Assembly (NCBI GenBank): GCA_964619065.1
Contig: CAZUCC010000021.1
Location: 5,692 to 69,691, forward strand
Direction: 5' to 3'
DNA: 64,000 nucleotides
DNA from: JANXUC01 sp964619065
GTDB lineage: Bacteria > Acidobacteriota > Terriglobia > Terriglobales > Acidobacteriaceae
This document shows positions 1 through 8,808 of the stretch, one piece after another; position 1 is the first letter of the stretch, and the number at the start of each line of letters is the position of its first letter. Under the pieces are notes generated by a model. That model was not told where the DNA came from and made no database searches. It saw only the letters and a program-made list of their open reading frames with translations. A program made the position numbers and the translations under genes.

Positions 1-2
1 CG

Positions 3-107
3 CACGACAATACGTGGATTCTGGAGCACGAGGAAGTTGGCAAACCCGCCGCCAACCGCCGCCTGCTCGTGCTCGACCAGTTTTCCACATTGCGTTCATA
101 CTTCTAA
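3..107 (+). CDS. C-terminal end of an unidentified protein (partial)
   Basis: An open frame enters from the left edge and ends at TAA 105-107, giving the last 34 residues of a protein that ends in LRSYF. It is rich in charged residues early on. Nothing in this fragment identifies a family. It is called coding because the frame is open to the edge and is followed by an ordinary 114-base gap before the next gene on the same strand. It could be a chance open frame, since so little is visible. Confidence 0.45.
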   Translation, partial: HDNTWILEHEEVGKPAANRRLLVLDQFSTLRSYF

Positions 108-221
108 AGCGGCCGCCATGGCACTTCGGTGTGGATCAAACTAACCAATACGGGCCACCTCGTGAAAAATCTTCACATGGTACGCTCGATATGATCTGCT
201 TGTCCGCTTCACGGGGTAGGG

Positions 222-1469
222 GTGAACAAGGATAATCTGCGGCGCGTTTTGCGCACGGTTGAGGCGCTCTCCGACCTTGGCCCGCAAATGACCGCCGAAC
301 ACGAGTTCGCTGAGATTGCGCGTTCCATGCTCGCCGCCATGGTCGAGGCGGGCGGTGCGCGGGAAGGCGCTCTTTTTATTTTCAGCGACAAACCTTCCCT
401 GCTGACCTCGGTCGTGTCGCAGGGTTTTGTGCTGCTTCCTGAACCTGCCGTGATTCCCCTGCTCCCCAAACATGCGCACGCTCTGCTGGTAGCGCGCGGT
501 GCGGTTTTGTTGCAGAGTGGGAGTTACGATTCGTTCCTAAGCCAGAACGGAAATGTTGCGCCGGAAATGTTCAAGTGTCTGGCGCCGCTGCGCGTAGGGC
601 GCGAACTCGTGGGCGTGGTCGCTCTCGGCCGCCGGGTAGCAGAAGGGCTCTACGACGAAGACGACCTGGAAGCTCTCGGTCTGCTGACCAACTACGTGGC
701 GCTCGCTGTGCAGAATCACAACCTCTCGCGAAACCTGGCGCAACGCGTCAACGAGAACCTTAAGCTGCTGGCATCTCTCCACGGTTTTCATGACAGCGCT
801 CTGGAGGCGTTCGCCACCGCCATTGATGTGAAGCACGTGAACGTGCATGGCCACTCCCTGCGCGTGGGCCGCTATGCCGCCAGCATTGCCGAAGGTCTGG
901 GCCTGGACTCTTCGGAGATCGTCGCTCTCCGGTCGGCGGGTTATCTGCATGACATTGGCAAGGTGGCTGTCGACAAGCATCTTTTCGGCAAAGCCAGCGC
1001 GCTCGATGCGGACGAATTTCGCGAGATGGCCGATCACACGCTAGTCGGTTATTCCATCGTGAAAGACGTTCAGTTCCCCTGGCCACAAGTTGCGGAAATC
1101 GTGCGCGGGCACCACGAACGCGGCGACGGTTCCGGATATCCCGATGGCCTGCGCCAGGACGAACTCTCCCTGCCAGTGCGCATCGTCGCCCTGGCCGACA
1201 CCTTCGACGCAATGACCAGCGAGCGCCCTTATCGCGAACGGATGCCGCTGGGCATGACATTGCATGAGCTTATCCGGTTAGCGCCCACGAAGTTTGATGC
1301 GGAAGTGTTACAGGCTCTGCTGCTGCAAATTCGCCGCGACGCTACCGGAAGCGGCCGCGTGCCCCTGCTCGACGGCAGCCTGGCGAACAGTCTGGCGCCA
1401 ACGGATGTGGACCAACTCGCGGCAATGCTTCAGCACAAGATGAGTCATGAACGCAGTTACCTGACGTAG
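222..1469 (+). CDS. GAF plus HD-GYP domain protein, probable c-di-GMP phosphodiesterase
   Basis: A 415-residue cytoplasmic protein starting at GTG behind a G-rich ribosome site (ggggtaggg). Residues about 15-170 look like a GAF sensor domain. Residues about 190-370 are an HD-GYP domain with the full set of marks: HGHSLRVGRYA (about 209-219), the HD pair in LHDIGK (243-244), GHHER (296-300) and the GYP triplet (305-307) followed by the usual ADTFDAMTSERPYR. Proteins of this family hydrolyse cyclic di-GMP using a metal centre held by these histidines and aspartates. All ligands seem present, so it should be active. No membrane segment or receiver domain is seen, so the GAF domain is the likely input. 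It faces the Rieske gene convergently with a 22-base gap. Confidence 0.9.
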   Translation: MNKDNLRRVLRTVEALSDLGPQMTAEHEFAEIARSMLAAMVEAGGAREGALFIFSDKPSLLTSVVSQGFVLLPEPAVIPLLPKHAHALLVARGAVLLQSGSYDSFLSQNGNVAPEMFKCLAPLRVGRELVGVVALGRRVAEGLYDEDDLEALGLLTNYVALAVQNHNLSRNLAQRVNENLKLLASLHGFHDSALEAFATAIDVKHVNVHGHSLRVGRYAASIAEGLGLDSSEIVALRSAGYLHDIGKVAVDKHLFGKASALDADEFREMADHTLVGYSIVKDVQFPWPQVAEIVRGHHERGDGSGYPDGLRQDELSLPVRIVALADTFDAMTSERPYRERMPLGMTLHELIRLAPTKFDAEVLQALLLQIRRDATGSGRVPLLDGSLANSLAPTDVDQLAAMLQHKMSHERSYLT

Positions 1470-1491
1470 GCAAGAGCGCAAGAAACTACCC

Positions 1492-1800
1492 TCACATCTC
1501 AATCCAAACTTCGTCCCCCTCGAACTTGAGCTGATACACCTTCGCTTTAGCTGCGGTGGGATAAGTAGCCTGGCCGGTCTTCAGATTGAACTCCCAGCCA
1601 TGCCAGGGGCAGACGATCTTCCCCTCTTCAATCTTCCCTTGCGACAGCGGGCCGCCCTGATGGATGCATTCATTGTTTATTGCACACAGCTCGTCGTTGA
1701 GCCGCGCCACGCAAACGGCGTTCCACCCAACTAAGAATTCTTTGGCTTCACCCTCGGCGGGCATTTGGGATAGCGGCGCGAGCTTGACGAATTCGGACAT
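1492..1800 (-). CDS. Rieske [2Fe-2S] ferredoxin
   Basis: A 102-residue single-domain Rieske protein. The two cluster-binding boxes are present: CIHQGG (Cys and His, about 41-46) and CPWHGW (Cys and His, about 60-65). Such small Rieske proteins pass electrons to oxygenases or resemble the NirD subunit of nitrite reductase. No partner reductase or oxygenase lies next to it, although a Rieske oxygenase alpha subunit is encoded at 26.8 kb. It starts 13 bases after the stop of the YceH gene on the same strand, so the two are probably co-transcribed. Confidence 0.9.
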   Translation of the reverse strand: MSEFVKLAPLSQMPAEGEAKEFLVGWNAVCVARLNDELCAINNECIHQGGPLSQGKIEEGKIVCPWHGWEFNLKTGQATYPTAAKAKVYQLKFEGDEVWIEM

Positions 1801-1813
1801 AATTTGGGATCTC

Positions 1814-2470
1814 TCACTCGAATTGTTTGCGAAAACCGGCGAACTGCTGCTTCAAATCTTCGACTTCTCTCTGAAGAGTCCTGACTGTCTCTTCAAGCTG
1901 CTCAACACGCTCGGAACTGTCCGCACGGCTCGCGCGCGCCTCGCTCAGTGACTCGGACTGCGCGGAAATTTCTACGTCACCCGAAAATAAGTGGATGTAA
2001 CGCGATTCCTTTGTGCCCGGCTGCCGCGGCAGCACTCTCGCCAGAGGCGGCTCTCGTTGCATCAAGCGCTGCAGCGCGGACTGCACCTCATCCAGATCTT
2101 CAAAACGATGGATTCGCTCGGCACGGCCGCGCAGCTCACCCGGAGTTTGCGGTCCCCGCAGCAAGAGCACGCACAAAATTGCATTCTCGCCGCGGCTGAA
2201 ATTGTAGACCTCCTGCAGGCGGTGTTCGTACTTCGTAACCCGGCTATCCGCGCTGTTCACCGGCCCCGCCAACCGCTTCTCTTGCAAGGAGGACAAGGCC
2301 TGCCGCACCGCATCCTCATTCAACTCCATAAACGGATCGCGATTCGATTTTTGATTGCACGCGTTGATGAGCGCGTTTAAGGACAACGGGTAATAATCCG
2401 GCGTGGTGGCATCTTTTTCCACCAGCGAACCCAGTACACGCACTTCGGCATCGGTGAGAGGAAAGTCCAC
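1814..2470 (-). CDS. yceH: YceH/DUF480 family protein
   Basis: A 218-residue protein matching the YceH (DUF480) family over its length. It opens with LTDAEVRVLGSLVEKDATTPDYYPLSLNA-type sequence, contains NQKSNRDP and the ALQEKRL-like helix of two tandem winged-helix units, and has the conserved LRGPQTPGELRGR stretch around residue 105. The C-terminal 45 residues form a probable coiled coil with heptad leucines and glutamates. Molecular function is unsettled; the fold suggests nucleic-acid binding. It lies upstream of the Rieske gene in a two-gene unit. Confidence 0.88.
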   Translation of the reverse strand: MDFPLTDAEVRVLGSLVEKDATTPDYYPLSLNALINACNQKSNRDPFMELNEDAVRQALSSLQEKRLAGPVNSADSRVTKYEHRLQEVYNFSRGENAILCVLLLRGPQTPGELRGRAERIHRFEDLDEVQSALQRLMQREPPLARVLPRQPGTKESRYIHLFSGDVEISAQSESLSEARASRADSSERVEQLEETVRTLQREVEDLKQQFAGFRKQFE

Positions 2471-2715
2471 GGCGCGACACCATCCTTAGGAACCGGCGTT
2501 CGTAGCAAGAGCCCGGGACGAATGCCCCGTCTCCGACACTCTATCCTAACGTCATCGGTGTTCTGGCTGGGTGCTGGTCTTTGTTTCCTCGGCGGTCCTC
2601 CCTTCCAAGGGTGCCAATTTGTTTCCGGAAGATCGTTTTTTGCCCGGAACTCCACCTAACGAAATTACGTATCTACCGTCTAAGAGCTGCGAAGGGCATT
2701 TTCTTAGGAGCGACT

Positions 2716-3582
2716 ATGCAGAAACAGCGGCGGTTAGCGACGTGGATTGGAATCCTCATTGGAACAGCATGCGCAGTCTTGCTGGCTGGACGGGCGTGGG
2801 CCAGCGAGCCCCTTACGCAGGAATTTCACCAAACGTATGCCCTGAACGCGGACGGGCAGGTGTCTCTGGAGAACATCAACGGCGCCGTGCACATCACGGG
2901 CTGGGATCGCAATGAGGTCCAAGTGGACGCGGTCAAGCGTGCCCACCGGCAAGAGCGGCTTGACGAGGCAAAAATCGTTGTTGACTCGCACGCTAATGCG
3001 ATCTCGATTCACACGGAGTATCCGCACCACAACAACACTTTCAACTGGGGCGACGAGAACAACCCGGCCAGCGTGGAGTACACATTACACATTCCGCGGC
3101 ACGCGCGACTTGACCAGGTGGATCTCGTCAACGGAGAACTCGATATTCAGGACGTGTCCGGGGACGTCCACGCCTCTTCGGTCAATGGGCGGGTGGTGGC
3201 GAAAGACCTTGCTGGACGAACGGATCTTTCCACAGTGAATGGCCCGACTGAAGCCGCGTTCCGGCAATTGCCGAAGTCGCATATTAAGGCTTCCTCGGTA
3301 AATGGCACGGTGATGATTACGATCCCTTCCGATGCCAACGCGGACGTACACGCGAGCACGGTGTCGGGCGGAATCCAAACTGATTTTGGCTTCAACGTAC
3401 GCAAACAATCCTGGGTGGGACACAATCTCGACGGACGCCTCGGGAGCGGCGGAACAAATATTGAGCTCTCCAATGTGAATGGAAGAGTTGAGCTGCGGCG
3501 TGCGAACGACGGAAAGACGATGAGCCCGGTCTCAGGTAGCAGCCGGAAAGACAAGGACGACGATGACGACGGAGAAATCTGA
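2716..3582 (+). CDS. Secreted DUF4097 (adhesin-like beta-helix) protein
   Basis: A 288-residue exported protein. The ATG at 2716 is chosen because aggag (2706-2710) sits at a good distance and the product begins with a clean signal peptide (basic MQKQRR, hydrophobic core, cut near ASE). The frame stays open upstream to 2581 but has no signal there. The mature part has the short beta repeats of DUF4097 proteins: VNGELDIQDVSGDVHASSVNG, then TVNGPTEAAF and SSVNGTVMITI. The tail is highly acidic (DKDDDDDGE). Family members are envelope-associated or lipoprotein-like beta-solenoids of unknown role. No enzymatic motif is present. Confidence 0.85.
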   Translation: MQKQRRLATWIGILIGTACAVLLAGRAWASEPLTQEFHQTYALNADGQVSLENINGAVHITGWDRNEVQVDAVKRAHRQERLDEAKIVVDSHANAISIHTEYPHHNNTFNWGDENNPASVEYTLHIPRHARLDQVDLVNGELDIQDVSGDVHASSVNGRVVAKDLAGRTDLSTVNGPTEAAFRQLPKSHIKASSVNGTVMITIPSDANADVHASTVSGGIQTDFGFNVRKQSWVGHNLDGRLGSGGTNIELSNVNGRVELRRANDGKTMSPVSGSSRKDKDDDDDGEI

Positions 3583-3600
3583 TATTTGATTTTCCGGCGA

Positions 3601-4335
3601 TTACCGTAGCGGTTTGGACGCCATCAGTAACAATGCGCCTGTTCGCTTGAAGGCACGCAGATCATCGAGACTGCGGAACGACTTGGTTTTGTAGTCGTCC
3701 GGAGTGGGAGTGTCATCGGGAATCTGGCGCCATTCGGTATTTTCGAAGCCGTGCTGCTTGAGCATTTCGATATATTCAGCGGCGGAGTGGACGTGTACGG
3801 GAACCTTTAGCTTGTCCACCCATTGCAGAGAATATTCGTTGTCGGCGTAGAGGTTGATGAGAATGAACAGGCGGCTTCCCGGCGCCATCACACGGAAAAC
3901 CTCATCGAGTGCTCGACCCTGATCGGGATAGTAGTAGAAAGATTCCACAGAGAGAACGCGATCGAAAAAGTTACCCTGCCACGGAATCTGCGAGGCCGAT
4001 CCAACAATATAACTAACATTGCGGAATCCCTGCGAAGTCTCCCGCGCCAGGCGGATCATCTCATCCGAAATATCAAGACCCACAACCTGAGCTTCATTTC
4101 CCGCAACACTTCCTGACTCATCCAGAACCGCACCCGCGAGCAAGCGCGTGGCCCATCCACCACCGCAGCCGAGATCGAGCACGCGTTGACCCGGACGCAA
4201 GTCCATCAAGCGCAACGTTTTCCGCGTGATATCCAAATGGTGCTGCTCCATCTTCTCGCCTTCGCCAGCTTCGGCCCAGCGGTTGAATTCAAGTTGCAGC
4301 TTTTCGTCAGGCGTCAAGGTCGGATTGTTCGTCAT
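3601..4335 (-). CDS. Class I SAM-dependent methyltransferase
   Basis: A 244-residue cytoplasmic enzyme. The ATG at 4335 is preferred over upstream in-frame starts (to 4452) because gagga lies just ahead of it, and the upstream extension has no coding character. Motif I, VLDLGCGGGWATRLL, lies at about residues 50-65, followed by the acidic post-I site VVGLDISDEMI and a later RVLSVESFYYYPD segment, typical of Methyltransf_11 and UbiE-like enzymes. The methyl acceptor cannot be read from sequence. It is divergent from the small zinc-ribbon gene at 4378, leaving about 40 bases for both promoters. Confidence 0.85.
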   Translation of the reverse strand: MTNNPTLTPDEKLQLEFNRWAEAGEGEKMEQHHLDITRKTLRLMDLRPGQRVLDLGCGGGWATRLLAGAVLDESGSVAGNEAQVVGLDISDEMIRLARETSQGFRNVSYIVGSASQIPWQGNFFDRVLSVESFYYYPDQGRALDEVFRVMAPGSRLFILINLYADNEYSLQWVDKLKVPVHVHSAAEYIEMLKQHGFENTEWRQIPDDTPTPDDYKTKSFRSLDDLRAFKRTGALLLMASKPLR

Positions 4336-4377
4336 AATGTCCTCAAAGGGCCCTTCTATGCTACATTTGGCATCCAC

Positions 4378-4581
4378 ATGGCTCCAAACCCTGAAGCCCC
4401 CAGCCCCGATCTTCCGAGCCCGGGTCTCCGGAGCGAAGCGAAGCCCGGGCAAGGCCTGCTCTATTGCCCGCAGTGTGCACGCGAAGTTTCCGACCCGCTC
4501 ACCTGTGGGGATTGCCTCTCCGTCATATGCCGCCAGTGCGGCACGCCCCTGGAATCCTCCGACGATTTAGGTATTGGATAA
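4378..4581 (+). CDS. Small zinc-ribbon protein
   Basis: A 67-residue protein with four paired cysteine sites: CPQC, CGDC and CRQC within the last 40 residues, ending LESSDDLGIG. This spacing is what one expects of a zinc-binding ribbon. The N-terminal 20 residues are proline-rich and disordered. It ends 18 bases before the APC transporter and may be translated from the same message. I recall similar small proteins ending in DDLGIG or DELGIG in Acidobacteriota, but cannot verify that here. No role is known. The frame also extends upstream against the methyltransferase, which is why the start is set at the first ATG in the intergenic space. Confidence 0.65.
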   Translation: MAPNPEAPSPDLPSPGLRSEAKPGQGLLYCPQCAREVSDPLTCGDCLSVICRQCGTPLESSDDLGIG

Positions 4582-4599
4582 ATCAGGATTGGATAAGAC

Positions 4600-6033
4600 A
4601 TGGCCACCCTTCCGTCAACTTCTGCCGCGACCAACAGTGTAGATGCCAAATCCGGACTCGTTCGCGGTCTCTCTCTCGTCGACTGCGTACTTCTGTTGGT
4701 GGGCGGAATTATTGGGTCGTCGATTTTTCTCACTGCTAAAGACATCGCCGGACCGCTGCCACATCCGTTGCTGTTCCTGGGGGTGTGGGTTCTTGGCGGA
4801 CTGATTTCGCTGTGCGCGTGCTTCGCCTTCGCGGAACTGGGCGCGATGTTTCCGGATTCCGGCGGGCAATACGTTTACATGCGCGAGGCCTACGGCGATC
4901 TAGTCGGCTTCCTTTATGGCTGGATGATTTTCACTGTCTCGAACGGCGGCACCATCGCAGCGCTCTCTGTGGCTTCGGCGAATTATCTGGGAGCGGTATT
5001 CCCTGCCCTCTCGGCCGACCACGTTATTTTCAACGTCGGTTGGTTCGCGTTGACGCGCGTGCATGTGGTTGCGCTGGTTTCCATTGCCTTCGTGACCTGG
5101 GTCAATGTCGTGGGACTGCGGGAAGGCGCGGTTCTACAGAATATCGCCACCTGGGCTAAGTTCGCGGCGATGGCAGCGTTTATTGCGCTGGGATTCACCA
5201 TCGGCAAAGGAAGTTGGTCACACTTTACGTCGGCCGGATCGGGCACGAGCGCTGGTTTGATGGTTGGTCTCTCCGCAGAGCAACTCGTCTCGGCGTTTGG
5301 CGTGGCGCTGATCGCCGTGTTCTGGGCCTATGACGGTTGGATCTACATCACGTGGGTCTCGGGCGAGGTAAAAGACCCGCAACGCAATATCCCGCGCGGA
5401 ATGCTGCTGGGTGTGATCGCCGTCGGGCTGATCTACGTGGCCATGAACATGACATACGTGTACGCGCTGCCGATCACCGAAATTGCGAAGCACGAGACCA
5501 TCGCGCATGCGGCGGCGACGGTATTGTTTTCCCCGAGAGCGGCGACATGGCTTTCCGCGTTGATAGCCGTTTCGTGTTTCGGCGCGATGGCTAGTTGCGC
5601 CCTCTCCGGCGCACGCGTTTATTACGCCATGGCGAAGGATGGAGCGTTTTTCCCCAAGATGGGGGAAGTGCATCCCCGCTGGCGGACGCCCGCGTTCAGC
5701 TTGATTGGCCAGGGCATATGGGCCGGAGTATTGACTCTCAGCGGGCGCTACGACCAGCTCTACACCTACGTGATGTTTATGATGGTGCTGTCGTACACGC
5801 TTGGCGTCGGCTGCTTGTTCATTTTGCGCTGGAAACATCCGCGGATGGAACGCCCTTACAAGTGTACTGGCTACCCGTGGCTCCCGGCGTTGTATATCCT
5901 GATCGGAACAGTCTGGACCATTAATACCATCGTGCAGCGCCCTAAAGAGTCGTTGGCAGGGACACTGATTGTGCTGGTGGGAGTACCGGGGTATTGGTAT
6001 TGGAAGCGGAGTAGTCGAAAAACGGCAGCCTGA
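4600..6033 (+). CDS. APC-superfamily amino acid permease
   Basis: A 477-residue inner-membrane transporter with about 12 hydrophobic spans. The unwound TM1 substrate loop is visible as LLVGGIIGSSIFLTAKDIAG (about 32-51), the standard Gly-rich signature of amino acid-polyamine-organocation transporters. TM3 to TM8 follow in the usual order, with AFWAYDGW-like sequence (VFWAYDGWIYI, about 239-249) typical of LAT/SteT-like members. Substrate is not predictable beyond amino acids or small peptide derivatives. It follows a small zinc-ribbon gene by 18 bases and converges with the amidohydrolase gene, with 2 bases between stops. Confidence 0.9.
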   Translation: MATLPSTSAATNSVDAKSGLVRGLSLVDCVLLLVGGIIGSSIFLTAKDIAGPLPHPLLFLGVWVLGGLISLCACFAFAELGAMFPDSGGQYVYMREAYGDLVGFLYGWMIFTVSNGGTIAALSVASANYLGAVFPALSADHVIFNVGWFALTRVHVVALVSIAFVTWVNVVGLREGAVLQNIATWAKFAAMAAFIALGFTIGKGSWSHFTSAGSGTSAGLMVGLSAEQLVSAFGVALIAVFWAYDGWIYITWVSGEVKDPQRNIPRGMLLGVIAVGLIYVAMNMTYVYALPITEIAKHETIAHAAATVLFSPRAATWLSALIAVSCFGAMASCALSGARVYYAMAKDGAFFPKMGEVHPRWRTPAFSLIGQGIWAGVLTLSGRYDQLYTYVMFMMVLSYTLGVGCLFILRWKHPRMERPYKCTGYPWLPALYILIGTVWTINTIVQRPKESLAGTLIVLVGVPGYWYWKRSSRKTAA

Positions 6034-6035
6034 GA

Positions 6036-7313
6036 TTACTGCTTGTAAACCCTCCCGTCCTTCATCACAAACTTCACATGCTCGAGCACGCTGATGTCAT
6101 CCAGCGGATTGCCCGACACGGCGACCACGTCAGCGTATTTGCCCGATTTGAGTGATCCCAGCACAGCGGACTTGCCCAGCAGATCGGCGGCATTGCGCGT
6201 GGCAGACTGAATCGCCTGCATCGGGGTCATGCCGTACTTCACCATGAAAGCGAACTGCTTCGGAGCAGCGTCGTAAGGACACACCCCCGCGTCCGTGCCA
6301 AACGACATCTTCACACCGGCTTTCACAGCTTTGGTAAAGTTTTTGCGTTGCGCTGCGCCGAGCTCGGCATCATGCTCGAGGAAATCTTTCGGAATGCTGT
6401 TGGTCTTCCCGTCCACCTCAATGCACTCCTCGTCATAGATATCCATGTCGAGATAAGTGCCGTGTTCCTTCGCCAGCGCAATGCCTTCATCGTCGATGAG
6501 CGTAGCGTGTTCGATAGACGCAACCCCGGCACGGATGGCGTTCTTAATCCCCTCGGCAGCGTGAGCGTGAGCCTCGACCCGCAGCCCGAAGCTTCGAGCT
6601 TCCTCGACGGCGGCGGTAATTTCCTCCGGAGTAAATTCCACGGTGTTCGGATTGCTGTCGTGCGTGAGCACAGCTCCGGTGGTTAGTATTTTGATGTGGT
6701 CCGCTCCACTATGGTAGAGCAACCGCACTTTCTGCCGCACTTCCCACGGGCTATTCGCTTCCCCCAGGCGCATATCCAGAGGCAACTGGACATCGGGAGC
6801 CAGACCCGTCATCGCACCCGCTCCGCCTGTAATGGTGATGTACGCGCCCGCCACAAACATACGCGGTCCTGCCACGTAGCCTTTGTTGATGGCGTCGCGC
6901 AGCGCAACATCGTTCAGCGCGCGGTAAACACCCACGTCGCGCACGGTGGTAAATCCCGACTCCAGCGTTACCCGCGCGTTCGGTATGGATTCCAGCGCAA
7001 CCTGCGTGGCGCTCTTCCTGATCTGGTAGAGCGGGTCCGTCTCGCGCGCGCCATCGGCAAGATGCGTGTGGCAATCGATCAAGCCCGGCAAAACTGTCAT
7101 GGAGGAAAGATCAATGACGTTCGCTCCGGCAGGAATCGCGAGACCCTTGCCCACAGCTTCGATCTTGCCGTCGCGGATGACGATCGTCTGATCAGCCAGC
7201 AGAGCGCCGGCATCTACATCCACAAGATGTCCAGCTTTGATAACCGTAACCTCCGCGGAGGTCGCAGAGACTACCAAAACCAGGAACGCGAGAGTGCGCA
7301 AAGCCATCTTCAT
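6036..7313 (-). CDS. Secreted metal-dependent amidohydrolase (imidazolonepropionase-like/Xaa-Pro dipeptidase group)
   Basis: A 425-residue enzyme of the amidohydrolase superfamily. ATG 7313 is chosen because ggggag stands 8 bases ahead; a GTG 9 bases upstream is also possible. A signal peptide (MKMALRTLAFLVLVVSATSA) indicates export. Metal-site marks are in order: HTH in GLIDCHTHLADG, the Lys of HIKILTTGAV (carbamylated in this group), EAHAHA and SIEHATLID histidines, and the Asp of SFGTDAG. The C-terminal beta strand KYADVVAVSGNPLDD is typical. Relatives hydrolyse N-acyl amino acids, dipeptides containing proline or lactones; export and a neighbouring amino acid permease make a peptide or acyl-amino-acid substrate plausible (inference). 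Confidence 0.9.
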   Translation of the reverse strand: MKMALRTLAFLVLVVSATSAEVTVIKAGHLVDVDAGALLADQTIVIRDGKIEAVGKGLAIPAGANVIDLSSMTVLPGLIDCHTHLADGARETDPLYQIRKSATQVALESIPNARVTLESGFTTVRDVGVYRALNDVALRDAINKGYVAGPRMFVAGAYITITGGAGAMTGLAPDVQLPLDMRLGEANSPWEVRQKVRLLYHSGADHIKILTTGAVLTHDSNPNTVEFTPEEITAAVEEARSFGLRVEAHAHAAEGIKNAIRAGVASIEHATLIDDEGIALAKEHGTYLDMDIYDEECIEVDGKTNSIPKDFLEHDAELGAAQRKNFTKAVKAGVKMSFGTDAGVCPYDAAPKQFAFMVKYGMTPMQAIQSATRNAADLLGKSAVLGSLKSGKYADVVAVSGNPLDDISVLEHVKFVMKDGRVYKQ

Positions 7314-7335
7314 CGGTAACACTCCCCTCTACCCT

Positions 7336-7486
7336 GTCATCCTGAGCGTAGCGAAGGACCCCTACCCCCTTGATATCGTCGCACTCTTCCCAGCTTTCTT
7401 GCCGTGCCGCTACCAAGTAAGAAAGCTTGTGATCGCCTCTTCCACCGCCAGCATTCTGGGTATCCTTCGCTGCGCTCAGGATGATA
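7336..7486. repeat. Inverted repeat with GTCATCCTGAG-type arms
   Basis: The left arm at 7336-7359 reads gtcatcctgagcgtagcg and continues aaggac; the right arm at 7464-7486 is nearly its reverse complement (tccttcgctgcgctcagg then atgat). About 105 bases separate them, with no gene. Arms of this kind with an intervening variable part recur between genes in Acidobacteriota (from memory). A related element with GTCATTCCGAG arms is at 17294-17388. It lies between two genes on the minus strand and could act as a mobile non-coding element or an mRNA end structure. Confidence 0.7.
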
Positions 7487-7524
7487 GGGAATGCCGCCAA
7501 AATCAGAATTTCCCCAATAGATAA

Positions 7525-8721
7525 CTACACCGGTACAGCTGTCTTTCGCGCAGGATTATAAAATGGCATCGGCACCACAGTAGCCGTGACTGTATGCCGC
7601 ACAGCTTCTACCGTCAGCTCCATCTGTAGCTTGGTTCCTGGCTGCGCGCAATCAGTCTTGACGCTGCCCAGCGCCAGCATCTTCTTCAGCAGTGGAGACC
7701 ACGACGTCGTCGTTGCCTTCCCCACTTGCTTCCCGCCGTAATAGAGAGGCACCGGCACGCGCGAGGCCGTCGCGGGGATTTGCGGAGCCAAGCCGGCATC
7801 GTCGAAGAGCTTCTCCACGTCAGTCCAACTCACTTCGAGTCCCACCAACTGGCGCGGCACGCCTTCCTTCTTATCTCGGACCAGTGCCGTGCGCCCAATA
7901 AAGTTTTCCTTCTCCAGATGAACCATCTTGCCGAAGCCGAGCTCATACGGAGAAAATTTCTGCGCCTCGTTCAGCGCCTTCTTCGAGCTGGTGTAGTCCA
8001 CCTCGATCAGCAGCAGCCCCGCTTCCACGCGCGCCACATCCAGCGCCAACATGCCCGCCGGATGCAAATCGAACGCCTTTCCCTTGGCCATGAACGCGTC
8101 CCACACCTTGACAGCATCATTCCACGGAATCCACAGTTCGTAGCCGAGGTCACCCGTGTAGCCTGTCCGGGAAATGTCCACGGGAACGCCCGCAATCGTG
8201 CCGCTGGTCACACGGAAATACTTCAAATTGGCAATATCAGCCTGAGCCACGGCCTTGAGCAAACTCGCCGACGTCGGCCCCTGCAAAGCCAGCGCCGCTG
8301 TCTTTTCGGAAATGTCTTCAATGTGAACATCCATGCCAATCGCATTCTGGCGGAACCAGCGCAGGCTGGCATCAGCGGCAGTCCAGCGATAGGTATTCTC
8401 CGCCAGGCGTGAGATGGTCCCATCGTCGATCACTTTGCCCTGCTCGTCGCACCAGCAGCAGTAAATCACCTGCCCCACCTTCACCTTGTTCACGTCGCGC
8501 GTAATCACGCGGTTCACCAACTTGGTCGCATCCTTGCCGGTAATCCGGTACTTGTACAGCGGAGAAATATCGATGACGGCCACCGCGTTGCGAATGGCGT
8601 TGTATTCGTGCTCGTGATGCACTTCATAAACGCTGGGAGTGTAGTAGCCCGACCACTCGCGGTAGCTCAGGCTGTAGCAGAGCGGCAAAGTTCTCTCGTG
8701 AAATGCGGTTCCAATAGGCAA
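7525..8721 (-). CDS. GcvT-like aminomethyltransferase family protein
   Basis: A 398-residue folate-binding protein of the GcvT/DmdA/sarcosine-dehydrogenase-C family. The N-terminal part has the family's WSGYYTPSVYEVHHEHEYNAIRNAVAVIDISP region (given in pieces), then DATKLVNRVITRD, and the folate-site segment ISRTGYTGDLGYELWIP at about 180-196, close to the canonical SRTGYTGE. Start is a TTG at 8721; no in-frame ATG exists before residue 130. No gcvH or gcvP is nearby, so a role in the glycine cleavage system itself is not supported; demethylation of an N- or S-methylated compound is possible. It runs toward the amidohydrolase with a repeat between them. Confidence 0.85.
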   Translation of the reverse strand: MPIGTAFHERTLPLCYSLSYREWSGYYTPSVYEVHHEHEYNAIRNAVAVIDISPLYKYRITGKDATKLVNRVITRDVNKVKVGQVIYCCWCDEQGKVIDDGTISRLAENTYRWTAADASLRWFRQNAIGMDVHIEDISEKTAALALQGPTSASLLKAVAQADIANLKYFRVTSGTIAGVPVDISRTGYTGDLGYELWIPWNDAVKVWDAFMAKGKAFDLHPAGMLALDVARVEAGLLLIEVDYTSSKKALNEAQKFSPYELGFGKMVHLEKENFIGRTALVRDKKEGVPRQLVGLEVSWTDVEKLFDDAGLAPQIPATASRVPVPLYYGGKQVGKATTTSWSPLLKKMLALGSVKTDCAQPGTKLQMELTVEAVRHTVTATVVPMPFYNPARKTAVPV

Positions 8722-8808
8722 GGCGCCGTCCTAAAAAGTGCGAAGTGACCGAACGCAGAATTATATGGAGAGCGGCGGCATGGGGGCAATGGGAGCGCCA
8801 CTGCGCAA

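Noticed and set aside
7525..8721. gcvT of the glycine cleavage system
   Set aside because: No gcvH or gcvP in the window and the sequence also fits other members of the family; no symbol given.
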